From Thiobacillaceae bacterium (lineage in GTDB: Bacteria > Pseudomonadota > Gammaproteobacteria > Burkholderiales > Thiobacillaceae), in contig JAHENE010000155.1 in NCBI GenBank assembly GCA_024643305.1, positions 1 to 5,127 of the forward strand: 5,127 bases of DNA, in the 5' to 3' direction. Under the pieces are notes generated by a model that saw only the letters and a list, made by a program, of their open reading frames with translations, had not been told where the DNA came from and ran no database searches. This document shows, one piece after another, positions 1 through 5,127 of this stretch. The position numbers and the translations under genes were made by a program. Position 1 is the stretch's first letter, and each line of letters begins with the position of its first letter.

Positions 1-1
1 G

Positions 2-1630
2 CTGGCTTCCATCACCTTCCAGAATTACTTCCGCATGTATAACAAGCTGTCCGGCATGACCGGCACGGCGGATACCGAAGCCTACGAATTCCAGCAGATA
101 TATAACCTGGAAACCGTGGTGGTTCCGACGCACCGTCCCATGATCCGCAAGGACATGCACGATCAGGTTTTCATGACGACAAATGAAAAGCACGCGGCGT
201 TGATCAAGGACATTCGCGACTGCCAGCAGCGCGGCCAGCCGGTGCTGGTCGGTACTACCTCCATCGAAATCAACGAGTACCTTTCCGGCCTGCTGCAAAA
301 GGAAGGGCTCAAGCACGAAGTGTTGAACGCCAAGCAGCATGCTCGTGAAGCCGAAGTGGTGGCGCAGGCCGGCCGTCCCGGTGCCATTACCATTGCCACC
401 AACATGGCCGGCCGCGGCACCGATATCGTGCTGGGCGGCAGCATCAAAACGGAACTCGACGCCATTGATGCGGATGAGTCCTTGTCCCAGACCGAAAAAG
501 GGATCAGAAAAGAACGCCTCAAATCCGAGTGGCAGCAGGTGCACGAGCAGGTCCTGCAAGCCGGTGGCCTGCACATTATCGGCACCGAGCGCCACGAATC
601 GCGGCGGGTTGATAACCAGCTGCGCGGCCGTTCCGGACGCCAGGGTGATCCCGGCTCTTCGCGTTTTTATCTTTCACTGGAAGACCCGCTGCTGCGCATA
701 TTCGCTTCTGATCGCGTTGCCGCGATCATGAACAAGCTCAAGCTGCCGGAGGGCGAGGCCATCGAGCATCCGTGGGTGTCGCGCGCCATCGAAAATGCCC
801 AGCGCAAAGTCGAAGCGCGCAACTTCGACATCCGCAAGCAATTGCTGGAATACGATGATGTGTCCAACGACCAGCGCAAGGTCATCTATCAGGAGCGCAA
901 CGATCTGCTTGCGGCCGAACATATTGCCGACACCATTCAGGTCATGCGCGCGGATGTGATCAACACTGTCATCGACCAACACATCCTGCCCGGCTCAATG
1001 GAAGAGCAGTGGGATGTGGACGGAGCGGAAAAGACACTGCAAGCCGAATTCGGGCTGGAAGTGCCCTTGCAGCAATGGCTCAAAGAAGATGAAAAGTTGG
1101 ACGAGCAGGGCTTGCGCGAAAAAACCGTGGATGCTGCCAATGAGGTCTATGCCGCCAAGGAAGCAATTGTCGGCACGGATGTGCTGCGCCACTTCGAGCG
1201 CGCCATCATGCTGCAAAGCCTGGACTCACATTGGCGCGAGCACCTGGCTGCGCTTGATCACCTGCGTCAGGGCATTCATCTGCGCGGCTACGCTCAGAAG
1301 AATCCAAAACAGGAATACAAGCGTGAAGCTTTTCAGTTGTTTTCAAACATGCTGGATGCGGTAAAGCTCGAAGTCACCCGCATTACCGCAACGGTTCAGA
1401 TACGCTCCGAGCAGGATGTGCAGGCGGCTGAACAACAGCATGAGGAAGTTTCCAACGTGCAGTATCACCATGCGGATCCAGACGAGGCATTGGCTGGCAG
1501 CGATCAGCCGCTCGACGAAGCCGCAAGCGCGCAACCGGTTACGCGCGACACGCCAAAGGTTGGTCGCAACGACCCATGTCCGTGCGGCAGCGGCAAGAAG
1601 TACAAGCACTGCCACGGCCAGCTTACCTAG
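2..1630 (+). CDS. secA: Preprotein translocase ATPase SecA, C-terminal 542 residues (5' end outside window)
   Basis: SecA is the ATP-driven motor that pushes unfolded preproteins through the SecYEG channel at the inner membrane. The open frame enters from the left edge with [11 protein letters not shown], so the ATG at 35 is internal. Matching the motif V arginine (codon 413-415) to E. coli Arg509 puts about 370 residues upstream, giving a normal length near 910. Visible parts in order: the [13 protein letters not shown] segment; NBD2 with [10 protein letters not shown], motif [15 protein letters not shown] (398-439) and motif VI with GTERHESRR and [11 protein letters not shown] (581-661); the long helical scaffold ([19 protein letters not shown]); the wing/scaffold segment [17 protein letters not shown]; a variable acidic linker; and the zinc-binding tail [13 protein letters not shown], known in the family to contact SecB and phospholipids. 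All motifs are intact and no frameshift is seen. The stop (1628-1630) abuts the stop of the convergent methyltransferase gene. Confidence 0.98.
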   Translation: MASITFQNYFRMYNKLSGMTGTADTEAYEFQQIYNLETVVVPTHRPMIRKDMHDQVFMTTNEKHAALIKDIRDCQQRGQPVLVGTTSIEINEYLSGLLQKEGLKHEVLNAKQHAREAEVVAQAGRPGAITIATNMAGRGTDIVLGGSIKTELDAIDADESLSQTEKGIRKERLKSEWQQVHEQVLQAGGLHIIGTERHESRRVDNQLRGRSGRQGDPGSSRFYLSLEDPLLRIFASDRVAAIMNKLKLPEGEAIEHPWVSRAIENAQRKVEARNFDIRKQLLEYDDVSNDQRKVIYQERNDLLAAEHIADTIQVMRADVINTVIDQHILPGSMEEQWDVDGAEKTLQAEFGLEVPLQQWLKEDEKLDEQGLREKTVDAANEVYAAKEAIVGTDVLRHFERAIMLQSLDSHWREHLAALDHLRQGIHLRGYAQKNPKQEYKREAFQLFSNMLDAVKLEVTRITATVQIRSEQDVQAAEQQHEEVSNVQYHHADPDEALAGSDQPLDEAASAQPVTRDTPKVGRNDPCPCGSGKKYKHCHGQLT

Positions 1631-2758
1631 TTAAAGCCTGTGGCGCTGGTCGCCTGGCGCAAACGCGCCAGGCACTTGCGTGTTTCCTTTGGTAAATCCG
1701 ATCACCTTGAACAACTCACCCATTTCGGCGGGCGAGAGCAGTTTCTGCACGCCGGTTGAAAGGGGCAGGTACCGGGCGGCAGAGTCGGGCGGCGTTTCAG
1801 CGAGCAGGGCGGTAATGCCGCCTGCCATCAGGAAATTTGCCTGCGTGGTATAGCCGCATACATTCAAGCCCGCTTCCAGGCCGGCATCGGCCACGGCGGT
1901 GAAATCCACGTGCGCAGTCAGATCGCACAAGCCCGGCAAATAAAACGGATCGTCCAACGCATGGTGGCGGTAATGCGCGCGCAGCGTGCCCATGTGGCGT
2001 TGAGGATGGTAGTACTCACTTCGCCCGAAACCGTAGTCGATAAACAGCAGCAGACCATCATCCAGACGCTCGGCCAGGGTTTTGACCAAGGCCGGTGCCG
2101 CCAGATTGATTTCGCTCACGTAGCCGGCGGGCAAATCGAGCCCGATTGCTTGCGCTGCCAGCATGGGGTCGGCAATGGGGCGGTCCTCCCAGCTGAAGCC
2201 GGTTTCATTCGCAACCACGCCGCGTTCCAGTGGTCCGTTTTCTGTCCAGTGGACGAGATGCACCGGCAGCGCATCCAGCACCTCGTTGCCGAACATCACG
2301 CCCGTGAATTTTTCCGGCAGTGCGTCCAGCCAGTTGACTTCAGTGCCTTGCAAGTTTTCCTGCTGTCGTGCGCGCAGTTCACCGCTGACTTCCAGGATTG
2401 AATAGGGCGCATCCACACCCAGCGCGCGCAGTTCCCCAATGATCTGCGAGGCCAAAAGCCCCGTACCCGCGCCCAGCTCCAGCACACCACCGCCGGATGG
2501 AGGTAACACCCCGGCAAACTGCCGTGCCAGCAAACGACCAAACAAGGGCGAGACCTGCGGCGCAGTGACAAAGTCGCCACTAGCGCCGAATTTCTCCGAA
2601 CCGCCGCTGTAATAGCCCAGCCCTGGCGTGTACAAGGCCAGTTCCATGTAGCGCGCAAACGGAACCCAGCCGCCATTCGAATCGATTTCCGCCTGGATGT
2701 GTTGGATTAATGCCTTGCTGGCTTGGAGTTGTTCGGGGGTAGGAGTGGGCAAGGACAT
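1631..2758 (-). CDS. MidA/NDUFAF7-family class I SAM-dependent methyltransferase
   Basis: This 375-residue protein belongs to the family of Dictyostelium MidA and human NDUFAF7 (Pfam Methyltransf_28, formerly DUF185). NDUFAF7 dimethylates an arginine of a complex I subunit; the bacterial substrate is not established. Visible motifs: the family N-terminus YMELALYTPGLGYYSGG (37-53) and GDFVTAPQVSPLFG (61-74); the SAM-binding glycine loop LELGAGTG (93-100); acidic strand-2 end ILEVS (121-125); GNEVLDALPVHL (158-169); FIDYG (239-243); HMGTLRAHYRHH (255-266); and DLTAHVDF (279-286). No signal peptide or membrane segment is evident, so it should be cytosolic. I chose the ATG at 2758 because family-like sequence begins there. 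An in-frame ATG at 2848 adds 30 unrelated residues and would overlap the divergent reductase by 31 bases. No strong Shine-Dalgarno precedes 2758. The 3' end abuts secA tail to tail with no gap. Confidence 0.93.
   Translation of the reverse strand: MSLPTPTPEQLQASKALIQHIQAEIDSNGGWVPFARYMELALYTPGLGYYSGGSEKFGASGDFVTAPQVSPLFGRLLARQFAGVLPPSGGGVLELGAGTGLLASQIIGELRALGVDAPYSILEVSGELRARQQENLQGTEVNWLDALPEKFTGVMFGNEVLDALPVHLVHWTENGPLERGVVANETGFSWEDRPIADPMLAAQAIGLDLPAGYVSEINLAAPALVKTLAERLDDGLLLFIDYGFGRSEYYHPQRHMGTLRAHYRHHALDDPFYLPGLCDLTAHVDFTAVADAGLEAGLNVCGYTTQANFLMAGGITALLAETPPDSAARYLPLSTGVQKLLSPAEMGELFKVIGFTKGNTQVPGAFAPGDQRHRL
1652..1673 (+). terminator. Hairpin beyond secA, possible terminator
   Basis: A perfect inverted repeat, GCCTGGCGC and GCGCCAGGC, surrounds the 4-base loop AAAC. 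It begins 22 bases after the secA stop. The plus-strand tail (ACTTGCGTGTTTCCTTTGG) is only moderately T-rich, so this is a weak or imperfect intrinsic terminator by the usual rule. The hairpin lies inside the last codons of the convergent methyltransferase gene, where it encodes the PGAFAPG stretch. It would serve secA rather than that gene. The hairpin is directly seen; its function is inferred. Confidence 0.5.
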
Positions 2759-2817
2759 GACGCGTAAAAAAGCTTGGGTGATAATGGACAGTCGAAAACT
2801 ATAACAGGACAGCAGCG
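2759..2817. promoter_or_regulatory. Divergent intergenic region between methyltransferase and reductase genes
   Basis: These 59 bases separate two divergent start codons and should hold, or overlap, promoters for both genes. Possible plus-strand -10 hexamers are GATAAT (2780-2785) and TATAAC (2800-2805), each 5 of 6 to consensus, but neither has a convincing -35 at 16-18 bases. On the plus strand AGGA (2806-2809) is a reasonable Shine-Dalgarno, 8 bases before the reductase ATG. The minus-strand side shows neither a clear promoter nor a clear ribosome binding site. The location is inferred from gene layout. Confidence 0.4.
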
Positions 2818-3573
2818 ATGGTCGGCAAAACGCCCCCCGTAACCACAATCCTGATCACCGGCGGCTCCAAGCGTGTGGGTGCCGAAATCGCCCGCGTGAT
2901 GCACGCCGCCGGCGCCAACATCATGATCCATTACCGCAGTTCAGCGAAGGAAGCGCGGGCGTTGCAAGACGAATTGAATGCCGCGCGCGAAGACTCCGTC
3001 GCGCTGATCCAGGCAGATTTGCTGGACATGGCAGTGCTGCCCAGTCTGGTCAAACAAACCGTGGCTACCTTTGGCGGGCTGGACGTGCTGGTCAACAACG
3101 CTTCAAGTTTTTATCCCACGCCGGTCGGGGGCATAACCGAAAAGGACTGGGTGGACTTGATGGGTTCAAATCTCAAGGCGCCCATGTTCCTGTCCCAGGC
3201 CGCGGCACCGGAACTTAAAAAGCGCCACGGCTGTATCGTCAACATCACCGACATCCACGCCGACCGCCCAATGAAAAATTATCTGGTCTATTCCGTTGCC
3301 AAGGCCGCGCTGGTCGGGCTGACCAAATCCCTGGCGCACGAACTGGCCCCCAACGTACGCGTCAACGGCGTTGCCCCCGGCCCCATCATGTGGCCCGAAG
3401 ACAATCCAGATTTTGATGAAGTCACCCGCCAGCGCATCGTTTCCCATACCATGCTGCAGCGCTCCGGTACGCCCATGGATATCGCGCGTGCCGTGCGTTT
3501 TTTTATCGAGGATGCGCCCTATGTTTCCGGACAGATATTGGCGGTGGATGGCGGGCGGAGCGCGAAGCTTTGA
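2818..3573 (+). CDS. Pteridine reductase-type short-chain dehydrogenase/reductase
   Basis: This 251-residue Rossmann-fold SDR probably reduces dihydropterins or dihydrofolate with NADPH in the cytosol, in pterin/folate metabolism. The cofactor loop is TGGSKRVG (14-21), with Arg where classical SDRs have Gly, as in pteridine reductases. HYRSS (38-42) follows strand 2, where a basic residue favours NADP(H). NNAS is at 93-96. The catalytic set is Asp145, Tyr158 and Lys162 (ITD, then YSVAK): the usual SDR serine is replaced by Asp. Spacings of 13 and 4 residues match the Asp181-Tyr194-Lys198 triad of Leishmania PTR1. VAPGPIMWPED (185-195) and the C-terminal VSGQILAVDGG are also SDR hallmarks. Length is normal and the gene is intact. 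The ATG has AGGA 8 bases upstream. It resembles FolM/PTR1-like enzymes; the exact substrate is not determinable here. It is divergent from the methyltransferase gene and followed by the AT-rich cassette. Confidence 0.9.
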   Translation: MVGKTPPVTTILITGGSKRVGAEIARVMHAAGANIMIHYRSSAKEARALQDELNAAREDSVALIQADLLDMAVLPSLVKQTVATFGGLDVLVNNASSFYPTPVGGITEKDWVDLMGSNLKAPMFLSQAAAPELKKRHGCIVNITDIHADRPMKNYLVYSVAKAALVGLTKSLAHELAPNVRVNGVAPGPIMWPEDNPDFDEVTRQRIVSHTMLQRSGTPMDIARAVRFFIEDAPYVSGQILAVDGGRSAKL

Positions 3574-3671
3574 TCAGGGCTATGACTTTTGGCCTATTGC
3601 ATATAAATAATTAAGCGTTGAATATTCGATGAATTACGAATTAAAAAATATTTGGGCAAAAGGGAGGGGAT
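3574..3671 (+). promoter_or_regulatory. AT-rich leader with possible promoter for the proteinase operon
   Basis: These 98 bases mark the switch from GC-rich to AT-rich DNA. The best promoter candidate I see is TTGAAT (3618-3623) with TAAAAA (3642-3647) 18 bases later, each 4 of 6 to the sigma-70 consensus, which would give a very short leader. TATAAA at 3602-3607 is a better -10 but lacks a -35. The palindrome GAATATTC (3620-3627) overlaps the -35 candidate. No convincing terminator for the upstream reductase is visible, so read-through is possible. All promoter calls are by eye. Confidence 0.3.
3661..3670 (+). promoter_or_regulatory. Purine-rich ribosome binding site fixing a TTG start
   Basis: AGGGAGGGGA lies immediately before the TTG at 3672, with GGAGG at 3663-3667 leaving a 4-base spacer (longer if AGGGAG pairs). 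There is no in-frame ATG between the upstream stop at 3642-3644 and this TTG. The next in-frame ATG (3744) has no purine-rich site ahead of it. This site is therefore the reason to prefer TTG as the start. Confidence 0.6.
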
Positions 3672-4565
3672 TTGCAAACGGTTACTGCTGACGACTTGGT
3701 GAGTTTGGCGCTTATTGAGTCAAATTCAAATCTCTCAAAATTGATGTCTGCCGATGTGATTTTTTTTCGTGCACCGCTAGGGATCGGTGTGGATGATGCT
3801 ATCCGTGGTTATATCGAAGATATTGCTGACCCTTCCCAGAAGGGAAGGTTGTGCGTACTCATTGAAACAAGTGGGGGGTATATCGAAGTTGTCGAGAGAA
3901 TTTATGCTGTCTTTCGACAGCATTATGATGAGGTGGTTTTTGTTGTCCCAAGTTTTGCATATTCGGCGGGCACTGTTTTAGTCTTGTCGGGTGATGAAAT
4001 ATATATGGACTACTATTCTGTACTTGGTCCAATTGACCCCCAAATCGAAGGGGAGGACGGTGCGTTTGTTCCCGGAATTGGCTATTTAAACAAATTTGGG
4101 GATTTGGTTGACGAGATCAACAGTGATCCAACAGGCTCACAAACGAGAGCTCAACTAGCCTATTTAATCAAGAAATTTGATCCAGCCAAACTCTTCTTTA
4201 TTGAGCAAGCGAGAGATTACTCTATTCGACTTTTGAAAGAATGGCTCCCAAAACACAAATTTAAGAATTGGAGCACTACAGAAACGCTACAAAAAGTCGT
4301 TACTGACGCGGATAAAGAAAATCGTGCCAGTGATATAGCTACTCTGCTGGGGGATCCTAGAAGATGGCATTCCCATGGTCGTGGCATAGGCATCAAGGAA
4401 CTAGAAAGCGACGAGATAAAGCTAAAAATTGAAGATTTTGGGAAAAATGTCGATTTGAATAAGGCGATACGGGAATATTATAATTTGTTGATGGATTACC
4501 TAGGCAAAACAGGTATGGAAAGTGCTATACATGGGGAGCGTGGGTTACGGAGGGTAACTTTATGA
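3672..4565 (+). CDS. SDH_sah-type Clp-fold serine proteinase
   Basis: This 297-residue protein resembles the SDH_sah family (serine dehydrogenase proteinases), soluble relatives of SppA and ClpP in the crotonase/Clp fold. Substrates of such proteins are generally unknown. Visible features: strand plus glycine turn LCVLIETSGGYIE (60-72), the likely oxyanion-hole region; VVPSFAYSAGT (91-101), with Ser98 as probable nucleophile; DEIYMDYYSVLGPIDPQI (108-125), the most typical stretch of the family; and WHSHGRGI (232-239), which resembles a conserved family motif that I recall but could not check. No signal peptide or membrane segment is apparent, unlike SppA, so a cytosolic role is likely. The start is TTG behind a strong purine tract; an ATG at 3744 would give 273 residues. 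Its stop overlaps the next ATG. Base composition is clearly lower in G/C than in both flanks, which suggests transfer. A run of eight T falls at 3760-3767. Confidence 0.82.
   Translation: MQTVTADDLVSLALIESNSNLSKLMSADVIFFRAPLGIGVDDAIRGYIEDIADPSQKGRLCVLIETSGGYIEVVERIYAVFRQHYDEVVFVVPSFAYSAGTVLVLSGDEIYMDYYSVLGPIDPQIEGEDGAFVPGIGYLNKFGDLVDEINSDPTGSQTRAQLAYLIKKFDPAKLFFIEQARDYSIRLLKEWLPKHKFKNWSTTETLQKVVTDADKENRASDIATLLGDPRRWHSHGRGIGIKELESDEIKLKIEDFGKNVDLNKAIREYYNLLMDYLGKTGMESAIHGERGLRRVTL
4549..4554 (+). promoter_or_regulatory. Strong ribosome binding site for the small downstream gene
   Basis: GGAGGG lies within the end of the proteinase gene, 7 bases before the ATG at 4562. With the ATGA overlap it supports real, coupled translation of the small open frame. 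Confidence 0.7.
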
Positions 4566-4765
4566 TGAACGCACAAGATGGTATCAAGGAACTCCTTAGT
4601 AGGATGGAAGAAAAGGCGATGTTAGATGAGACTACTAAACGTCTCCTATCTGAAATCGACAAGCTGGATAAGGAAACAATACTTTTGGATGCGTCTACGT
4701 TTGACGAAAAAATCAGACTGCCTTATTCAAGCATGCCAAAAATAACTGCAAGATGTTGGAAATGA
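4562..4765 (+). CDS. Small charged helical protein, translationally coupled to the proteinase
   Basis: I do not recognise this 67-residue protein. It starts at an ATG overlapping the proteinase stop (ATGA, 4562-4565), with GGAGGG 7 bases upstream; a second ATG directly follows, so 66 residues is equally possible. Residues 8-40 (IKELLSRMEEKAMLDETTKR, then LLSEIDKLDKE) are rich in Leu, Glu and Lys and look like one or two amphipathic helices. The C-terminal third is less regular. There is no signal peptide, membrane segment or Cys/His cluster. By count it has about 13 acidic and 12 basic residues. The stop lies just ahead of the shared terminator. The tail may be altered: a one-base change in the A run at 4738-4742 would instead end the protein with NNCKMLEMKS at the stop 4771-4773. 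An adaptor, inhibitor or substrate of the proteinase is conceivable from context only. Confidence 0.68.
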   Translation: MMNAQDGIKELLSRMEEKAMLDETTKRLLSEIDKLDKETILLDASTFDEKIRLPYSSMPKITARCWK

Positions 4766-4772
4766 AATCTTA

Positions 4773-4803
4773 AAAAGAAACCGCCTTCAGGGCGGTTTCT
4801 TTT
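4773..4803. terminator. Bidirectional intrinsic terminator
   Basis: The arms AAAAGAAACCGCC (4773-4785) and GGCGGTTTCTTTT (4791-4803) form a perfect 13-bp stem around the 5-base loop TTCAG. The GC core CCGCC/GGCGG is followed by TTTCTTTT on the plus strand and by TTTCTTTTTA on the minus strand. It can therefore stop the proteinase operon from the left and the epimerase gene from the right. It lies 8 bases after the small gene's stop and 17 bases beyond the epimerase stop. Confidence 0.93.
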
Positions 4804-4819
4804 GCTCAAGTATCGGGAA

Positions 4820-5127
4820 TTACTGTCCGGTATATTTCCGATACCACTCCACCCACTTGCCGATGCCGTAATCCAGCGGCGTCTTCGGTTCAAACCCGAC
4901 TGCTGTTTTTAGGGCCTCGATGTCGGCGTAGGTGGCCTCGACGTCGCCAGGTTGCATGGGCAGAAAGTTCTTCTTCGCCTCCTTGCCGAGCGCCTTTTCG
5001 ATTGTGCTGATGAAGGTCATCAGTTCCACCGGCTGGTGGTTGCCGATGTTATAGACCCGATAGGGTGCGTGGCTTTCGGCCGGGCTGCCGTGCTCGTGGT
5101 CGTAATCGGGGTTGGGTTGGGGAATGC
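4820..5127 (-). CDS. NAD-dependent epimerase, C-terminal part, UDP-glucuronate 4-epimerase-like (5' end outside window)
   Basis: The minus-strand frame is open to the right edge and yields about 101 C-terminal residues, so the GTG at 5029 is internal and not the start. Family-like stretches are YRVYNIGNHQPVELMTFI, IEKALGKEAKKNFLPMQPGD, VEATYADIEALKTAVGFEP and the end GIGKWVEWYRKYTGQ. This is the substrate-binding C-terminal region of extended short-chain epimerases/dehydratases. The FLPMQPGDV and ATYAD wording is characteristic of UDP-glucuronate 4-epimerases, which convert UDP-glucuronate to UDP-galacturonate for capsule or lipopolysaccharide synthesis. The NAD-binding Rossmann half and the catalytic Tyr-Lys lie outside the window. 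G/C content is high again, like the left-hand genes and unlike the neighbouring cassette. The stop lies 17 bases from the bidirectional terminator. Confidence 0.9.
   Translation of the reverse strand, partial: IPQPNPDYDHEHGSPAESHAPYRVYNIGNHQPVELMTFISTIEKALGKEAKKNFLPMQPGDVEATYADIEALKTAVGFEPKTPLDYGIGKWVEWYRKYTGQ

Noticed and set aside
35..37. ATG at 35 as a gene start
   Set aside because: The upstream codons in frame ([11 protein letters not shown]) are conserved SecA sequence; the gene starts outside the window.
163..585. Long open frame antisense to secA
   Set aside because: It is Cys/Ser/Pro-rich without motifs and lies opposite highly conserved SecA codons; it is a composition shadow of a GC-rich gene.
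1910..2401. 163-residue plus-strand open frame opposite the methyltransferase gene
   Set aside because: It is Gln/Arg/Ala-rich without recognisable motifs, while the other strand carries a complete methyltransferase with all family motifs.
3574..3600. Possible terminator after the pteridine reductase gene
   Set aside because: Only a 3-base pairing (AGG/CCT) can be made around the short T run, which is not enough to call a terminator.
3574..4820. Insertion sequence or integrase-type attachment ends around the AT-rich cassette
   Set aside because: I looked for matching direct or inverted repeats at the two composition borders and saw none; there is no transposase, integrase or tRNA gene in the window.
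5029..5029. GTG at 5029 as the start of a 69-residue minus-strand protein
   Set aside because: The same frame stays open to the window edge and encodes family-like epimerase sequence (YRVYNIGNHQP), so the GTG is an internal Val codon.
1..5127. CRISPR array, tRNA or rRNA genes
   Set aside because: No regularly spaced repeats and no tRNA-like cloverleaf or rRNA-like sequence were seen; nearly all of the window is explained by coding regions.

Overview
The window looks like a chromosomal segment of a GC-rich proteobacterium. SecA with a C-terminal zinc-binding tail, a MidA-type methyltransferase and an Asp-Tyr-Lys pteridine reductase together suggest a betaproteobacterium, perhaps of the Nitrosomonadales/Gallionella kind. 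That placement is inferred from gene content and protein style, not from a search.

Left part (1-3573): the 3' 60% of secA runs in from the left edge on the plus strand. Its stop codon directly abuts the stop of a convergent minus-strand gene for a MidA/NDUFAF7-like SAM-dependent methyltransferase. A perfect 9-bp hairpin just beyond secA lies inside the end of the methyltransferase gene and may end secA transcription. The methyltransferase gene is divergent from a plus-strand short-chain reductase of the pteridine reductase type, separated by 59 bp. These three genes are GC-rich housekeeping genes.

Middle part (3574-4803): composition changes sharply. One 60-base block in the reductase (3301-3360) has 41 G/C, while blocks at 3721-3780 and 4261-4320 have 23 each. 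This AT-rich stretch holds a 98-bp leader and a two-gene operon. The first gene encodes a soluble ClpP/SppA-fold serine proteinase of the SDH_sah type, with a TTG start behind a purine-rich Shine-Dalgarno sequence. The second is a 67-residue charged helical protein of unknown function, coupled through an ATGA stop/start overlap and its own strong ribosome binding site. A perfect 13-bp hairpin with T-rich tails on both strands closes the operon.

Right edge (4820-5127): composition returns to GC-rich with the C-terminal part of a minus-strand NAD-dependent epimerase resembling UDP-glucuronate 4-epimerase. It shares the bidirectional terminator with the proteinase operon.

The main point of interest is the compact AT-rich proteinase/small-protein cassette between GC-rich genes. 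It looks horizontally acquired, and its biological role cannot be read from sequence alone.
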